64,000 nucleotides of DNA. Source: Azonexus sp. Its GTDB lineage: Bacteria; Pseudomonadota; Gammaproteobacteria; Burkholderiales; Rhodocyclaceae. This document shows positions 19,834 to 29,252 of this stretch, piece after piece. The first letter of the stretch is position 1, and the number at the start of each line of letters is the position of its first letter. Location: the NCBI GenBank assembly GCA_017983615.1, contig JAGOBB010000012.1:1-64000 (forward strand), in the 5' to 3' direction. Below the pieces are notes generated by a model. The model had not been told where the DNA came from, searched no databases, and saw only the letters and a list, made by a program, of their open reading frames with translations. Position numbers and translations under genes: made by a program.

Positions 19834-20528
19834 GCCAGACCTTCACCATCGATGGCAAGACCATTCCCTTCGAGGAAGGGCAAACCATCATCCAGGCCGC
19901 CGGCGCCGCCGGGGTCTACATCCCGCACCTGTGCTACCACCCGGAATTCAAGCCGCACGGCTCGTGCAAGCTATGCACGGTCAAGGTCAATGGCCGGCAC
20001 ACGGCCTCGTGCACCATGCGTGCCGCGCCCGGCATGGTCGTCGAGAGCGAGACCGAAGAGATCAACGCCGAACGCCGGGCGCTGACCCAGATGCTGTTCG
20101 TCGAAGGCAACCATTTCTGCCCGTCGTGCGAGAAGAGCGGCAATTGCCAGTTGCAGGCGACGGCCTACCACCTCGGCATGATGTCGCCGCACTACGACCA
20201 CTTCTTCCCGAATCGGGCGGTCGATGCCTCGCATCCCGAGGTTTTGCTCGATTTCAACCGCTGCATCCTCTGTTCGCTGTGCGTGCGGGCCAGTCGCGAC
20301 GTCGATGGCAAGAACGTCTTCGCGCTCTCGGGGCGCGGCATCAAGACGCACCTGATCGTCAATGCCAAATCCGGCCGGCTGGGCGATACCGATTTCACGC
20401 TGGACGACAAGGCGGCCCATGTCTGCCCGGTCGGCGTGATCCTGAAGAAGCGTCAGGGCTTCGCCGTGCCGATCGGCGAACGCACCTACGACAAGGCGCC
20501 GATTTCCGAAACGACGGAGGGCCGCTGA
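19830..20528 (+). CDS. hoxU: NAD-reducing hydrogenase diaphorase subunit HoxU
   Basis: This 232-residue iron-sulfur protein is homologous to the NuoG N-terminus and links the hydrogenase module to HoxF. Cluster ligands are visible in order: a [2Fe-2S] set (HLCYHPEF, GSCKLCTV, TASC), the His/Cys [4Fe-4S] set NHFCPSCEKSGNC, and a third set CILCSLC with a later CPVG. The ATG overlaps the hoxF stop by 4 bp (ATGA) after GGAGGC. It lies 1 bp from hoxY. Confidence 0.93.
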   Translation: MSQTFTIDGKTIPFEEGQTIIQAAGAAGVYIPHLCYHPEFKPHGSCKLCTVKVNGRHTASCTMRAAPGMVVESETEEINAERRALTQMLFVEGNHFCPSCEKSGNCQLQATAYHLGMMSPHYDHFFPNRAVDASHPEVLLDFNRCILCSLCVRASRDVDGKNVFALSGRGIKTHLIVNAKSGRLGDTDFTLDDKAAHVCPVGVILKKRQGFAVPIGERTYDKAPISETTEGR

Positions 20529-20529
20529 A

Positions 20530-21081
20530 ATGACTGCCCCGACCAAAAAGCTCAAGGTCGCCACCACCTCGCTGGCCGGCTGCTTTGGCTGCCATATGTC
20601 CTTCCTCGACATCGACGAGCGGCTGTTTACGTTGCTCGAACACATCGAGTTCGACCGTTCACCGCTGACCGATATCAAGACCATCAGCCCGGACTGCGAC
20701 CTCGGCCTGATCGAGGGCGGCCTGTGCAATGCCGAGAACGTCCATGTCCTGCGCGAATTCCGCAAGAACTGCAGGATCCTGATTGCCGTCGGCGCCTGCG
20801 CGATCAACGGCGGCCTGCCGGCCCAGCGCAACCACCTGCCGCTGACGACCATCCTCGAAGAGGTCTATCACACCAGCCCGGGGCTGGCCAACGGCATGAT
20901 TCCCAACGATCCGGAACTGCCGCTGCCGCTAAATCAGGTGCACCCGATCCACGAGGTGGTCAAGGTCGATTACTTCATGCCCGGTTGCCCGCCATCGGCG
21001 GATGCGATCTGGAAGGTGCTGACCGACCTGTTGGCAGGCAAAGAGCCTGAATTGGGCCACGGCCTGATGCACTACGATTAA
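20530..21081 (+). CDS. hoxY: NAD-reducing [NiFe] hydrogenase small subunit HoxY
   Basis: This 183-residue small subunit holds the proximal [4Fe-4S] cluster. Ligands are visible in LAGCFGCHMSFLD, VGACAINGG and MPGCPPSAD. The short length with no Tat signal and no medial or distal cluster region marks the cytoplasmic group 3d (bidirectional) type, not a membrane uptake hydrogenase. A ~115-bp spacer with an 11-bp inverted repeat separates it from hoxH. Confidence 0.93.
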   Translation: MTAPTKKLKVATTSLAGCFGCHMSFLDIDERLFTLLEHIEFDRSPLTDIKTISPDCDLGLIEGGLCNAENVHVLREFRKNCRILIAVGACAINGGLPAQRNHLPLTTILEEVYHTSPGLANGMIPNDPELPLPLNQVHPIHEVVKVDYFMPGCPPSADAIWKVLTDLLAGKEPELGHGLMHYD

Positions 21082-21086
21082 TCCAC

Positions 21087-21177
21087 GGCGCCTTCGGCTC
21101 ATGACTTTGTCAACTTCGCCTTGCCGTGCTATTCGCACTGTCTGCGGCTCGTCTTCGCGTCCTGAACCGAAGGCGCC
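21087..21177. repeat. 11-bp inverted repeat in the hoxY-hoxH spacer
   Basis: GGCGCCTTCGG (21087-21097) and CCGAAGGCGCC (21167-21177) are perfectly complementary across ~69 bp. They could fold the spacer in the mRNA, between two tightly co-ordinated structural genes. Confidence 0.6.
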
Positions 21178-21195
21178 ATGGATTTGGAGAATGGA

Positions 21196-22659
21196 ATGAC
21201 CTACCAACTGGAAACAGCCGCCCACCCCGAAACCCTGCGCCGCGTCGCGATCGACCCGGTCTCACGCGTCGAGGGTCACGGCAAGGTAACCATCCTGCTC
21301 GACGACCAGAACAAGGTGCATCAGGTGCGCCTGCACATCGTCGAGTTCCGCGGTTTCGAGAAATTCATCCAGGGCCGGCCGTACTGGGAAGTGCCGGTCA
21401 TGGTCCAGCGCCTGTGCGGCATCTGCCCGGTATCGCACCATCTGGCGGCATCCAAGGCGCTCGACGTCATCGTCGGGGCCAGGAAGCTGACGGCGACGGC
21501 CGAGAAGATGCGCCGCCTGATGCACTACGGCCAGATGCTGCAATCGCACGCGCTGCACTTCTTCCACCTCTGTTCACCGGACCTGCTGTTCGGTTTCGAC
21601 AGCGATGTGACCCAGCGCAACATCGTCGGCGTCGCCGCGGCCCACCCGGAAACCGCCAAGCGCGGCGTGCTGCTCAGGAAGTTCGGCCAGGAGGTGATCC
21701 GCGTCACGGCCGGCAAGCGGGTGCATGGCACCGGCTCGGTGCCGGGCGGCGTCAACAAGGCGCTGACCATCGCCGAGCGCGACGAGCTGTTGAAGGATGT
21801 CTATCACATCGTCCAGTGGTCGCGCGACGCGGTGCACCTGATCCAGAAGGTGCATACGCAGGACCCGGGGCTGTACAACAGCTTCGGCATCTTCCGCTCC
21901 AACTTCATGTCGCTGGTCGGCCACAACGGTGACCTCGACTTCTACCACGGCACGCTGCGCGCCCGCGACGACAACGGCAAGATCATCTTCGACGGCGTCG
22001 ATTACCAGCAATACGACAAATACATCGAGGAAGAGGTGCGGCCATGGAGCTACATGAAGTTCCCGTTCTTCAAGTCCATCGGCAAGGAGCACGGCTGGTA
22101 CAAGGTCGGGCCGCTGGCCCGGGTGCAGAACTGCAACCAGATCTCGACGCCGTTCGCCGAACATGAACGCAAGGACTTCGTCGACTATGCCGGCGGCTCG
22201 CCGCTGCACGCGCCGCTGGCCTATCACTGGACGCGGATGATCGAGATGCTGCACGCCGCCGAAGTGATCAAGGAATTGCTGCACGACGACGATCTGCTCG
22301 GCAGCGACCTGCTGGTCGAGGGCGAGCGCAGAAACGACGGCGTCGGTGTCATCGAGGCGCCGCGCGGTACGCTGTTCCACCATTACCGCGTCGACGAAAA
22401 CGACCTGATCACGATGGCCAACCTGATCGTCTCGACGACCAACAACAACCAGGCGATGAACGAGGCGATCCGCCACGTCGCCCGTCGCTACCTGCACGGC
22501 CGCGAAGTCACCGAAGGCCTGCTCAACCACATCGAGGTGGCGATCCGCGCCTTCGACCCCTGCCTGTCCTGCGCCACGCACGCGCTGGGCAAGATGCCGC
22601 TGGAGGTCGAACTGGTCGATCCGGAAGGGCGGGTCGTTCATTCGCTGAGCCGCGCATGA
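21196..22659 (+). CDS. hoxH: NAD-reducing [NiFe] hydrogenase large subunit HoxH
   Basis: This 487-residue subunit carries the NiFe(CN)2CO site. The four Cys ligands are in [11 protein letters not shown] (N-terminal) and DPCLSCATH (C-terminal). About 25 residues follow the last His, the peptide removed on maturation by the adjacent protease. The start at 21196 has GGAG at 7 bases; the in-frame ATG at 21178 overlaps the inverted repeat and has no such site. The stop overlaps the protease start (ATGA). Confidence 0.94.
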   Translation: MTYQLETAAHPETLRRVAIDPVSRVEGHGKVTILLDDQNKVHQVRLHIVEFRGFEKFIQGRPYWEVPVMVQRLCGICPVSHHLAASKALDVIVGARKLTATAEKMRRLMHYGQMLQSHALHFFHLCSPDLLFGFDSDVTQRNIVGVAAAHPETAKRGVLLRKFGQEVIRVTAGKRVHGTGSVPGGVNKALTIAERDELLKDVYHIVQWSRDAVHLIQKVHTQDPGLYNSFGIFRSNFMSLVGHNGDLDFYHGTLRARDDNGKIIFDGVDYQQYDKYIEEEVRPWSYMKFPFFKSIGKEHGWYKVGPLARVQNCNQISTPFAEHERKDFVDYAGGSPLHAPLAYHWTRMIEMLHAAEVIKELLHDDDLLGSDLLVEGERRNDGVGVIEAPRGTLFHHYRVDENDLITMANLIVSTTNNNQAMNEAIRHVARRYLHGREVTEGLLNHIEVAIRAFDPCLSCATHALGKMPLEVELVDPEGRVVHSLSRA

Positions 22660-23171
22660 GCGCGCCGGTCGTCATCTTCACCGTCGGCAACCCGAGCCGC
22701 GGCGACGATGCCATCGGGCCGGAATGCTACGGTCGGCTCGAAAAAATGCTCAAAAACGAAATTTTGGCCAATGTCGTCGAGCTGATCGAGGATTTCCAGC
22801 TGCAGATCGAACACGCCCTCGACCTGCATGGCCGGCAACTGGCGCTGTTCATCGACGCCGGCGTCGATACTCCGGCACCTTACGTCTTCGAACGCATCTT
22901 TCCGTCGGGCGCCGTCGCCCACACCAGCCACGCGCTCTCCCCGCAGGCCGTGCTCCAGGTCTTCCGGCAGACCGAAGGGAGCGAGCCGCCGCCGGCCTTC
23001 GTGCTCTGCGTGCGCGGCGAGCGTTTCGAACTGGGCGAGGCGCTGTCCGGCAAGGCCTGCGGGCGCGTCGAGGCGGCCGTCGGCCTGGTCGCCGAACTCT
23101 GCCGCCAGCCTGGATTGCCCGCCTGGGAGCAGCTGGCCGGCCAGGCATCGAAAGCGGTCATAAATAGTTGA
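22656..23171 (+). CDS. hoxW: Hydrogenase maturation protease
   Basis: This 171-residue peptidase probably clips the HoxH C-terminus after Ni insertion. The family motif GNPSRGDDAIGP near residue 9, a second acidic Ni ligand in LIEDFQLQ and the His in HTSHALSP are all visible. A dispersed-repeat copy lies in frame just after the first motif (22722-22766) and encodes ECYGRLEKMLKNEIL, so helix 1 of this enzyme is made from repeat sequence. It is translationally coupled to hoxH. The catalytic ligands are intact, so it is probably functional. Confidence 0.9.
   Translation: MSAPVVIFTVGNPSRGDDAIGPECYGRLEKMLKNEILANVVELIEDFQLQIEHALDLHGRQLALFIDAGVDTPAPYVFERIFPSGAVAHTSHALSPQAVLQVFRQTEGSEPPPAFVLCVRGERFELGEALSGKACGRVEAAVGLVAELCRQPGLPAWEQLAGQASKAVINS
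22722..22766 (+). repeat. Dispersed repeat copy 6, inside hoxW
   Basis: GAATGCTACGGTCGGCTC, then A-runs and ACGAAATTTTG, is read in the frame CYGRLEK (frame 3 of the element), unlike etfA and copA. Confidence 0.88.
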
Positions 23172-23247
23172 TATACATCATGGGCAGAGGGGCCGCCGGC
23201 GTGGAAAATTCACCTGACTTGATGCTGCATGGAGCGTAGCAAGTCAC

Positions 23248-23958
23248 ATGGTTTTCCTCAGATACACATTCGCGGCGACTTTGGTCGCCGCTTTTTTTGG
23301 TGCCGTCCAGGCGGCGGAAACCGCCGAACGGCAATATGTCGCCATCGCCCAGTTGCCGACGCCGGAAATTGGCGCCCGGGCCGGGCAGGCAGTCGAGCTT
23401 GATGTCGATCTGGCCGCCGGCACCCTGGCGGTTACCGAGGCGGATGGCCGGCTCGACGTGCATTACACGATGGCCTTCAACCAGATCGCCGAAGGCTGGA
23501 GCTGGCAGCCGCTGGCCGATCCGGCGGTCGAGGACTATTACCGCTTCAAGTACCTGCCGCTGCAGTCGGTCGCCGTCGAGCGCGGCGAATACGCCGGCGA
23601 GGACAAGATCGGCACGACGCAGCAGATGAAGGTTAGCTGGCGCTACGACTATTTCCTGGCCTTCGACAATCTCTACGATTTCTATCCGCGCGTCGTCGAC
23701 GACGATGCCGGGTTCTCGGCCGATCTGCCGGCGGCGCTGGCCGGGCGGGTAGGGCTGCGCGCCAGGGCGCATCTGGTCGAGCCGGTGATCAGCGAAAGCA
23801 CGACCTTCTGGAAGGCGATCCACGCCCGGCCGACCGATTTCACACTGAAGAAACGCTACCTGGTCGGCAAGCTTGATGAGATCGACTTCATCGACACCGC
23901 CAGCGGCGAGGTGCTGTGCCGCATCGGCCCGGGGCAGTCGCGCTGCACGGGCCGTTGA
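23248..23958 (+). CDS. Secreted protein of unknown function
   Basis: This 236-residue protein has a Sec signal peptide (residues 1-22, cut near VQA-AE) and a mature part with no motif I recognise. Mature features are an aromatic-rich middle (VEDYYRFKYLPL, WRYDYFLAFDNLYDFYP) and two C-terminal cysteines (VLCRIG, SRCTGR). The signal-peptide codons contain an ideal intrinsic terminator (23272-23298), so either expression is attenuated or the true start is elsewhere. It follows hoxW by 77 bp but probably has its own promoter. Function cannot be assigned. Confidence 0.6.
   Translation: MVFLRYTFAATLVAAFFGAVQAAETAERQYVAIAQLPTPEIGARAGQAVELDVDLAAGTLAVTEADGRLDVHYTMAFNQIAEGWSWQPLADPAVEDYYRFKYLPLQSVAVERGEYAGEDKIGTTQQMKVSWRYDYFLAFDNLYDFYPRVVDDDAGFSADLPAALAGRVGLRARAHLVEPVISESTTFWKAIHARPTDFTLKKRYLVGKLDEIDFIDTASGEVLCRIGPGQSRCTGR
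23272..23298 (+). terminator. Intrinsic terminator after the hox operon
   Basis: The perfect 8-bp stem GCGGCGAC/GTCGCCGC with loop TTTG is followed by seven T. It lies inside the predicted signal-peptide codons of the next ORF. Confidence 0.85.
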
Positions 23959-23964
23959 GGCGAC

Positions 23965-24408
23965 TCAGCGATAGACCAGGACCGGCACCTTGGAGTGGGT
24001 CAGCACCTTGTTGGTCTCGCTGCCCAGCAGCAGGCCGCTGATCCCGCGGCGGCCGTGCGAGGCCATGAAAATCAGATCGCAGCCGGATTTTTCGGCGGCT
24101 TCGATGATCGCCTCGTAGGGCACGTCGCTGGTCGCCGAAACGGTGCTGCATTCGACGCCGGCGTCGGCGCATAGTTTGGCCACTTCGCCGAGATATTCGT
24201 TGGCCTGCTGGTCGGCCATTTCGGCAAATTTGTCCGGCGTCGTCGGGTCGATCAGCGCGCCTTCGCCGAAGTAGGCGATCGGGTATTCCGGCTTGGAAAA
24301 GAAAACCGTGATCCGGGCGCCGGCTTCCTTGGCGAAGGAGACGGCGCGTTGCGCCGTGGCACGGGAAAGTTCGGAGCCGTCGGTCGGGACGAAGATGTGC
24401 TTGAACAT
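23965..24408 (-). CDS. Universal stress protein UspA family
   Basis: This 147-residue single Usp domain has MFKHIFVPTDGSELS at the N-terminus and the ATP-binding G-2x-G-9x-G-S/T pattern as ASHGRRGISGLLLGSETNKVL. It is a cytoplasmic stress protein of unknown client. It converges with the secreted-protein gene (7 bp apart) and is divergent from the beta-CASP nuclease gene, with which it may share a control region. Confidence 0.92.
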   Translation of the reverse strand: MFKHIFVPTDGSELSRATAQRAVSFAKEAGARITVFFSKPEYPIAYFGEGALIDPTTPDKFAEMADQQANEYLGEVAKLCADAGVECSTVSATSDVPYEAIIEAAEKSGCDLIFMASHGRRGISGLLLGSETNKVLTHSKVPVLVYR

Positions 24409-24491
24409 GTTATGCCTCCTGAAATGCTTGTCCGGCGTTGCATTCCGCCTTGTTGAGGTTCATGCTACGCCAAGTCGGGAGGAATGAAAAC

Positions 24492-25904
24492 ATGCGTCTC
24501 GGGTTTCTCGGAGCGGCTGGCGAAGTTACCGGTTCCTGCACTCTTGTTGAAGCGGGCGATGTCCGTTTCCTGGTCGATTGCGGGATGTTTCAGGGCGGAC
24601 CCGAAGCCCGCCACAAAAACCAGCGCGCCCTCAACCCGGGCTTCGACGTCCGCCAGCTCGACTTCGTGCTGCTGACCCATGCCCACATCGATCACTCCGG
24701 CTTGCTGCCCCGTCTGGCCATGCTCGGTTTTCGCGGGCCGATCTATGCGACGCCCGCGACCATCGCCCTGCTCGAAGTACTGCTGCCGGACAGCGCCCAC
24801 ATCCAGGAAAAGGAATCGGAGTGGCAGTTGCGCCACCGGCGCCGGCGCGGCCAGGGCGAGCGGGGCATTCAGCCGCCGCTGTATACCGTCGCCCAGGCGT
24901 TGGCCTCGTTGAAGCTGCTGCAGCCTGTTTCCTACGGTAAGCCCGAAAAATTGGCCAAAAACGTCAGCGTGACCTTTCGCGATGCCGGCCATATCCTCGG
25001 CTCGGCCTGGCTGGAGGTCGTTGTCGGCGGTGAGGGCAAGCAGCGCCGGCTGGTTTTTTCAGGCGATCTCGGCATGCCGGACCGGCCGGTGCTCTGCGAT
25101 CCGGCCCCGCCGCCTGCCGAGGCCGACGTGCTGCTGATCGAATCGACCTACGGTGATCGCCTGCACCGCTCGCTGCCGGAAACCGAGGAGGAAATCGTCG
25201 GCGCCATCGAGCGGACGCGGGCAGCCGGCGGCAACCTGATCATTCCCGCCTTCGCTGTCGGACGGACGCAGGAAATCATCTATCTGCTGGCCGATCTGGT
25301 CGGCCGCAAGCGCATTTCGTCGCTGAAAGTCTATGTCGATTCGCCGATGGCCAATGCCGCGACCCGCATCACGCTGGACAATCCCGAGCTGCTCGACCCG
25401 GAAACGCGCGAACTGATCGCCTGGCAGCGCGCGCATCCGGACCGCATGCACATCGAGTTCGTCGCCGATGTCGAGCGCTCCAAGTCGCTCAACGAAATTC
25501 GCCATGGCGCGGTGATCCTCTCGGCCAGCGGCATGTGTGAGGCCGGGCGGATCAAGTACCACCTGCGCGAGAACCTGCCGCGCAGCGAATGCAGCGTGCT
25601 GATCGCCGGCTTCCAGGCGGCCGGGACGCTCGGTCGGCGCCTGGTGGACGGGGCTCGGCTGGTGCATATTTTCGGCCAGCCGGTGCCGGTCCGGGCGCGC
25701 ATCTATACCGTCGGTGGATTGTCGGCGCACGCCGACCAGGCGGCGCTGCTCAACTGGCTACGCGGTTTCCATCGGCCGCCTGGTCAGACGTTTGTCGTCC
25801 ATGGCGAGGCTGGTGCGTCGGCCAATTTCAAGCGTGCCATCGAAGAGGAACTGGGCTGGCCGGCTGTGCGTTTGCCGCTGCCCGGCGAATTCGTATCGCT
25901 GTAA
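24492..25904 (+). CDS. Metallo-beta-lactamase/beta-CASP RNA-processing exonuclease-like protein
   Basis: This 470-residue enzyme is of the bacterial CPSF/Ysh1-like type. The metal site TLAHAHIDHSG-like LLTHAHIDHSG lies near residue 64, the later metal His in DAGHILGS, the Asp in FSGDLG, and beta-CASP motifs in IPAFAVGRTQEI and GGLSAHADQ. It probably hydrolyses RNA. The start has GGGAGGA ~10 bases upstream; the frame opens 18 codons earlier without support. A weak in-frame repeat copy at 24930-24963 encodes SYGKPEKLAKN just before DAGHILGS. Confidence 0.88.
   Translation: MRLGFLGAAGEVTGSCTLVEAGDVRFLVDCGMFQGGPEARHKNQRALNPGFDVRQLDFVLLTHAHIDHSGLLPRLAMLGFRGPIYATPATIALLEVLLPDSAHIQEKESEWQLRHRRRRGQGERGIQPPLYTVAQALASLKLLQPVSYGKPEKLAKNVSVTFRDAGHILGSAWLEVVVGGEGKQRRLVFSGDLGMPDRPVLCDPAPPPAEADVLLIESTYGDRLHRSLPETEEEIVGAIERTRAAGGNLIIPAFAVGRTQEIIYLLADLVGRKRISSLKVYVDSPMANAATRITLDNPELLDPETRELIAWQRAHPDRMHIEFVADVERSKSLNEIRHGAVILSASGMCEAGRIKYHLRENLPRSECSVLIAGFQAAGTLGRRLVDGARLVHIFGQPVPVRARIYTVGGLSAHADQAALLNWLRGFHRPPGQTFVVHGEAGASANFKRAIEEELGWPAVRLPLPGEFVSL
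24930..24963 (+). repeat. Dispersed repeat copy 7 (weak), inside the beta-CASP gene
   Basis: TCCTACGGTAAGCCCG, then A-runs and GGCCAAAAACG, matches the consensus apart from GTAAG for GTCGG. It uses the same reading frame as copy 6 (YGKPEK). Confidence 0.5.
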
Positions 25905-25945
25905 TATGGTTTGCTAATTCAATCCAATCAAAAAAGGTTTTCCCC

Positions 25946-27691
25946 ATGTCCAACGGTTCCGCCCATCACAACGGCGTCGACATCAGCCGCCTGAGTCCGT
26001 TCGAAGCGCTTGGCAAAGCGGTCAGCAGCGCCATCGATCCCTACGGCGTGACGACCTCGCTGCTCAACGCCCAGGTGGCCTGGCTGATGCACCCGCAGGA
26101 ACTGAACCGTGCCGTCAATGCATTGTCCGGCGATCTGCTGGCCTTGCAGGCGCACGTGCTGCGCCGGGCAATGGGTGTCCCGTCGACCGATGTGATCAGG
26201 CCGAATGCTGACGATTCTCGGTTTGCCGACCCGGTGTGGACCGATTCGGCTACCTGGGACATCGTCAAGGAGTGGTACATCGCCTTCACGCACCGCCTTG
26301 AGGACATGCTGTTCGAAACGCCAGGACTGTCCGACAAGGAGCGCCGTCGCTCCGCCTTCTGGTTGCGCAACTGGCTGAACATGGTGGCGCCGACCAATTT
26401 CTTCTGGCTCAACCCGGTCGCCATGCAGCGTTGTGTCGAAACCGGCGGCGAAAGCCTGCGCAAGGGATATGAGAATTTCCTGCGCGATGCCCGGGCCAAG
26501 AATATCCTGATGGTCGAGCCAGATGCCTTCACGGTCGGCGAGAATCTGGCGACAACGCCGGGCAAGGTCGTTTTCCGCAACCATCTGGTCGAACTGATCC
26601 ATTACGCGCCGACCACCGAGAAGGTTCGGGCGATGCCCATCGTCATCATCACGCCGTGGATCAACAAGTTCTACATTCTCGATTTGACCGACAAGAAGAG
26701 CATGGTCAAGTACCTGACCGACCAGGGCTTCTCGGTATTCATCACCAGTTGGAAGAATCCGGACGCTGAGATGGCCGGTATCCGTTTCGACGATTACCTT
26801 CTGGATGGCGTCAACGAGGTGGTGCGCGTCGCCAGCGAATTCTGCAAGGTGCCACAGGTGCACCTGGCCGGTTACTGCATCGGCGGTACTCTGGTCAGTA
26901 CCTACATGGCCTGGGCCAACAAGCATTTTGCCGAAGGCAAGATGCCGGTCGCGCACTGGACACTATTCACGACGCTGACCGATTTCGCACATCCCGGCGA
27001 TATCGACGTCTTCATCGACGAGGCCTGCATCGGCGCTCTCGAAGAATCGATGGCCAAGAAGGGCTATCTCGACGGCAACGAAATGGCCAGTTCCTTCCGG
27101 ATGCTGCGCTCGAACCCGCTGATCTGGCATTACTGGGAGCGTAGCTATCTGCGCGGCGAATCGCTGCCGCCCTTCGACGTGCTGTTCTGGAACATGGATA
27201 CGACGCGTATGCCCTACGCCATGCATTCCTATTACCTGCGCGAGCTGTATCTGGAGAACAACCTGATCAAGCGCGACAAACTGAGCATCGCCGGCGAACG
27301 CATCGACCTCGACCGGATCACCCAGCCGCTCTACGCCGTGACTGCCGAGGACGATCACATCGCTCCGTGGAAACAGTGCTACCGCATCCGCAAGTACGTC
27401 AATGTTGCGGCGCCGGTGCGCTTCGTGCTGTCCACTTCCGGGCATATTCTCGGCATCGTCAATCCGCCGGCCAATCCACCCAAGCGGGCCTACTGGATCG
27501 GCGAGCCGGAGCGCAACGAGCACTGGGAGCATTGGTTCGACCGGGCCGAAAAGAAATCCGGCACCTGGTGGGAGGATTGGACGCGCTGGCTGGGTGAGCG
27601 GACCGGCGAACTGGTTGCTGCCTACCCGGCGGCCAACCGCAAGTTTCCGGCGCTGGCTGCGGCCCCCGGAACCTACGTGCAGGAGAAGTAG
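25946..27691 (+). CDS. phaC: Class I poly(3-hydroxyalkanoate) synthase
   Basis: This 581-residue polymerase links (R)-3-hydroxyacyl-CoA units into PHA granules. The lipase-like box GYCIGG places the catalytic Cys near residue 311. The Asp and His partners are in AVTAEDDHIAPW and STSGHILGIVNPP. NPVAMQRCVETGGES matches the class I N-terminal half. The ATG follows AAAAAAGG. No phaE/phaR partner is adjacent, consistent with class I. The MaoC-like domain at 14.2-15.7 kb could in principle feed it. Confidence 0.94.
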   Translation: MSNGSAHHNGVDISRLSPFEALGKAVSSAIDPYGVTTSLLNAQVAWLMHPQELNRAVNALSGDLLALQAHVLRRAMGVPSTDVIRPNADDSRFADPVWTDSATWDIVKEWYIAFTHRLEDMLFETPGLSDKERRRSAFWLRNWLNMVAPTNFFWLNPVAMQRCVETGGESLRKGYENFLRDARAKNILMVEPDAFTVGENLATTPGKVVFRNHLVELIHYAPTTEKVRAMPIVIITPWINKFYILDLTDKKSMVKYLTDQGFSVFITSWKNPDAEMAGIRFDDYLLDGVNEVVRVASEFCKVPQVHLAGYCIGGTLVSTYMAWANKHFAEGKMPVAHWTLFTTLTDFAHPGDIDVFIDEACIGALEESMAKKGYLDGNEMASSFRMLRSNPLIWHYWERSYLRGESLPPFDVLFWNMDTTRMPYAMHSYYLRELYLENNLIKRDKLSIAGERIDLDRITQPLYAVTAEDDHIAPWKQCYRIRKYVNVAAPVRFVLSTSGHILGIVNPPANPPKRAYWIGEPERNEHWEHWFDRAEKKSGTWWEDWTRWLGERTGELVAAYPAANRKFPALAAAPGTYVQEK

Positions 27692-27780
27692 GGCAGACCT
27701 CCCGGCTCGCCTGCGGCTGGCTGTTTCGGCGGCCAATTGCTACATTGCACGCTGGCCCGAACAGAATCGCCGAGATCACC

Positions 27781-28404
27781 ATGACGACTGCCCTGATGAC
27801 GATATCCGCCACCCCTTCCAAGGCCGGCGTAGACCTTTTGCGCATCGTGCGCATCAATGAGGAGATCAAATCCGTCGTCGCTGTTGCGTTCAAGATCAAC
27901 ATCATGGCGCTCAATGCCATCTTTCTGGCCAAGCGAGCAGGGACGGCGGCTCGTGGCTTCGGCGTGCTGTCCAACGAACTGCGCATTTTTTCACAGGACT
28001 TGCGTGACTGCATGTCGTCGCTGACCGGGCTGATCCACGGCTGCGTCAACGAGGTGTCGCTGGTGCTGCAGGACATCCGCCATACCCGCCTGCTGCGCCA
28101 GGCGGTCGAGATGGCGCCGACGGCACGGATTTGCCAGGTGCTGGCCGCCCGGGAACGTGAAAGCGATCGGCACTCGGCGCGGCTGGCCAGCCTGCGAAAA
28201 CAGCTCAAGCGCGCCCTGGACGATGCATTCCAGATGGTAGAACTGGGCGGTGTACTGGCCAAGTCGGCCAAGATCGAGGCGGCCTACGGGCAGTCCTTCG
28301 CCGTGCCGCTGTCCCAGGTGTCGGGGGAGTTCGACGATATCGTCGAGGAGATTCGCAAGTCGCTGGAAGCCTTGCGTCGGTCGGCTTTCTTTACCGGCCA
28401 GTGA
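27781..28404 (+). CDS. Soluble methyl-accepting-chemotaxis-like signalling protein
   Basis: This 207-residue cytoplasmic protein has no membrane helix. INIMALNAIFLAKRAGTAARG and FGVLSNELR closely mimic the MCP signalling hairpin tip (canonical INxLALNAAIEAARAGExGRGFxVVAxEVR). The remaining helices are too short for a full receptor, and methylation sites are not obvious. The next gene encodes a diiron ODP, so this is probably its receptor-like output partner, as in spirochaete ODP-MCP pairs (inference). The ATG at 27781 was chosen because the upstream 12 codons lack an RBS. Confidence 0.72.
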   Translation: MTTALMTISATPSKAGVDLLRIVRINEEIKSVVAVAFKINIMALNAIFLAKRAGTAARGFGVLSNELRIFSQDLRDCMSSLTGLIHGCVNEVSLVLQDIRHTRLLRQAVEMAPTARICQVLAARERESDRHSARLASLRKQLKRALDDAFQMVELGGVLAKSAKIEAAYGQSFAVPLSQVSGEFDDIVEEIRKSLEALRRSAFFTGQ

Positions 28405-28431
28405 GAATAGAAAATCGAGGATGAGGGATCT

Positions 28432-29172
28432 GTGAAAACGACAAAGACAATCTTTCAGGACGGCAACCACAAATGGGTCGCCATCGTTCGCGATCCTGAA
28501 AAACCCAATTTTCTGATCGATACCAACGAGTATTTGGTCACTCACGGCGGGCAAGGGCTGCTGATCGATCCGGGCGGGGCCGAAATATTTCCGGCGGTTT
28601 TTTCGGCACTGTCAGCGGAATTCGATCCGTCGGCGCTGGCCGGCATCTTCGCCTCGCACCAGGATCCGGACATCTGTTCCTCACTGGCGCTGTGGCTGGA
28701 GTTCAATCCGCAGATGCCCTGCTATGTCAGCTGGCTCTGGGGCGGGTTCATTCCCCATTTCGGAGGTAGCGCACAAACCTTCGTGACCATTCCCGACGAA
28801 GGCGCCGATATCTCGCTTGATGGCCTTATGCTGCGCGCCGTGCCGGCCCACTATCTGCACTCGTCGGGCAATTTCAATCTCTACGACAAGATCGCCAAGG
28901 TGCTGTTTTCCGGCGATGTCGGGGCAGCCTTGTTGCCGCCGGGCGCGGATGGACTGTTCGTCGAGAATTTCGACGCCCACATCCGCCATGCCGAGGGTTT
29001 TCACAAACGCTGGATGGGCTCCAACGAGGCCAAGCGGCGCTGGTGCGAACGCGTCTCCCAGATGGATATCGACATGCTCTGCCCGCAGCATGGCGCGATC
29101 TATCGGGGCGCCGATGTCCAGCGCTTCATCAACTGGTTCGACGAATTGCAGGTCGGTATCGTCGCCGCGTGA
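28432..29172 (+). CDS. Oxygen-binding diiron protein (ODP, metallo-beta-lactamase fold)
   Basis: This 246-residue protein has the flavodiiron-type beta-lactamase fold without flavodoxin. The metal ligands are in FASHQDPDICSS, AHYLHSSGNF, LFSGDVGAAL and CPQHGAIY. ODPs bind O2 or NO at a diiron site and can pair with chemotaxis proteins. GTG start with GAGGGA at 5 bases. It lies 27 bp after the MCP-like gene and just before a hemerythrin gene, which supports a gas-sensing role. Confidence 0.85.
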   Translation: MKTTKTIFQDGNHKWVAIVRDPEKPNFLIDTNEYLVTHGGQGLLIDPGGAEIFPAVFSALSAEFDPSALAGIFASHQDPDICSSLALWLEFNPQMPCYVSWLWGGFIPHFGGSAQTFVTIPDEGADISLDGLMLRAVPAHYLHSSGNFNLYDKIAKVLFSGDVGAALLPPGADGLFVENFDAHIRHAEGFHKRWMGSNEAKRRWCERVSQMDIDMLCPQHGAIYRGADVQRFINWFDELQVGIVAA

Positions 29173-29252
29173 TTATCCGGGATTTGACCGTGGTCAAGGC
29201 GCCTGCCGGGGGCTGCATCGAGAATGTGGCAAACCCCAGTTCGTGAGCCAAC

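Noticed and set aside
22724-23167. ORF beginning MLRSARKN in another frame of hoxW
   Set aside because: It starts inside the dispersed repeat, whose forward frames are all open, and its product is an arginine-rich shadow of hoxW. Small annotated proteins starting MLRSxxK in such genomes are probably artefacts of this repeat.
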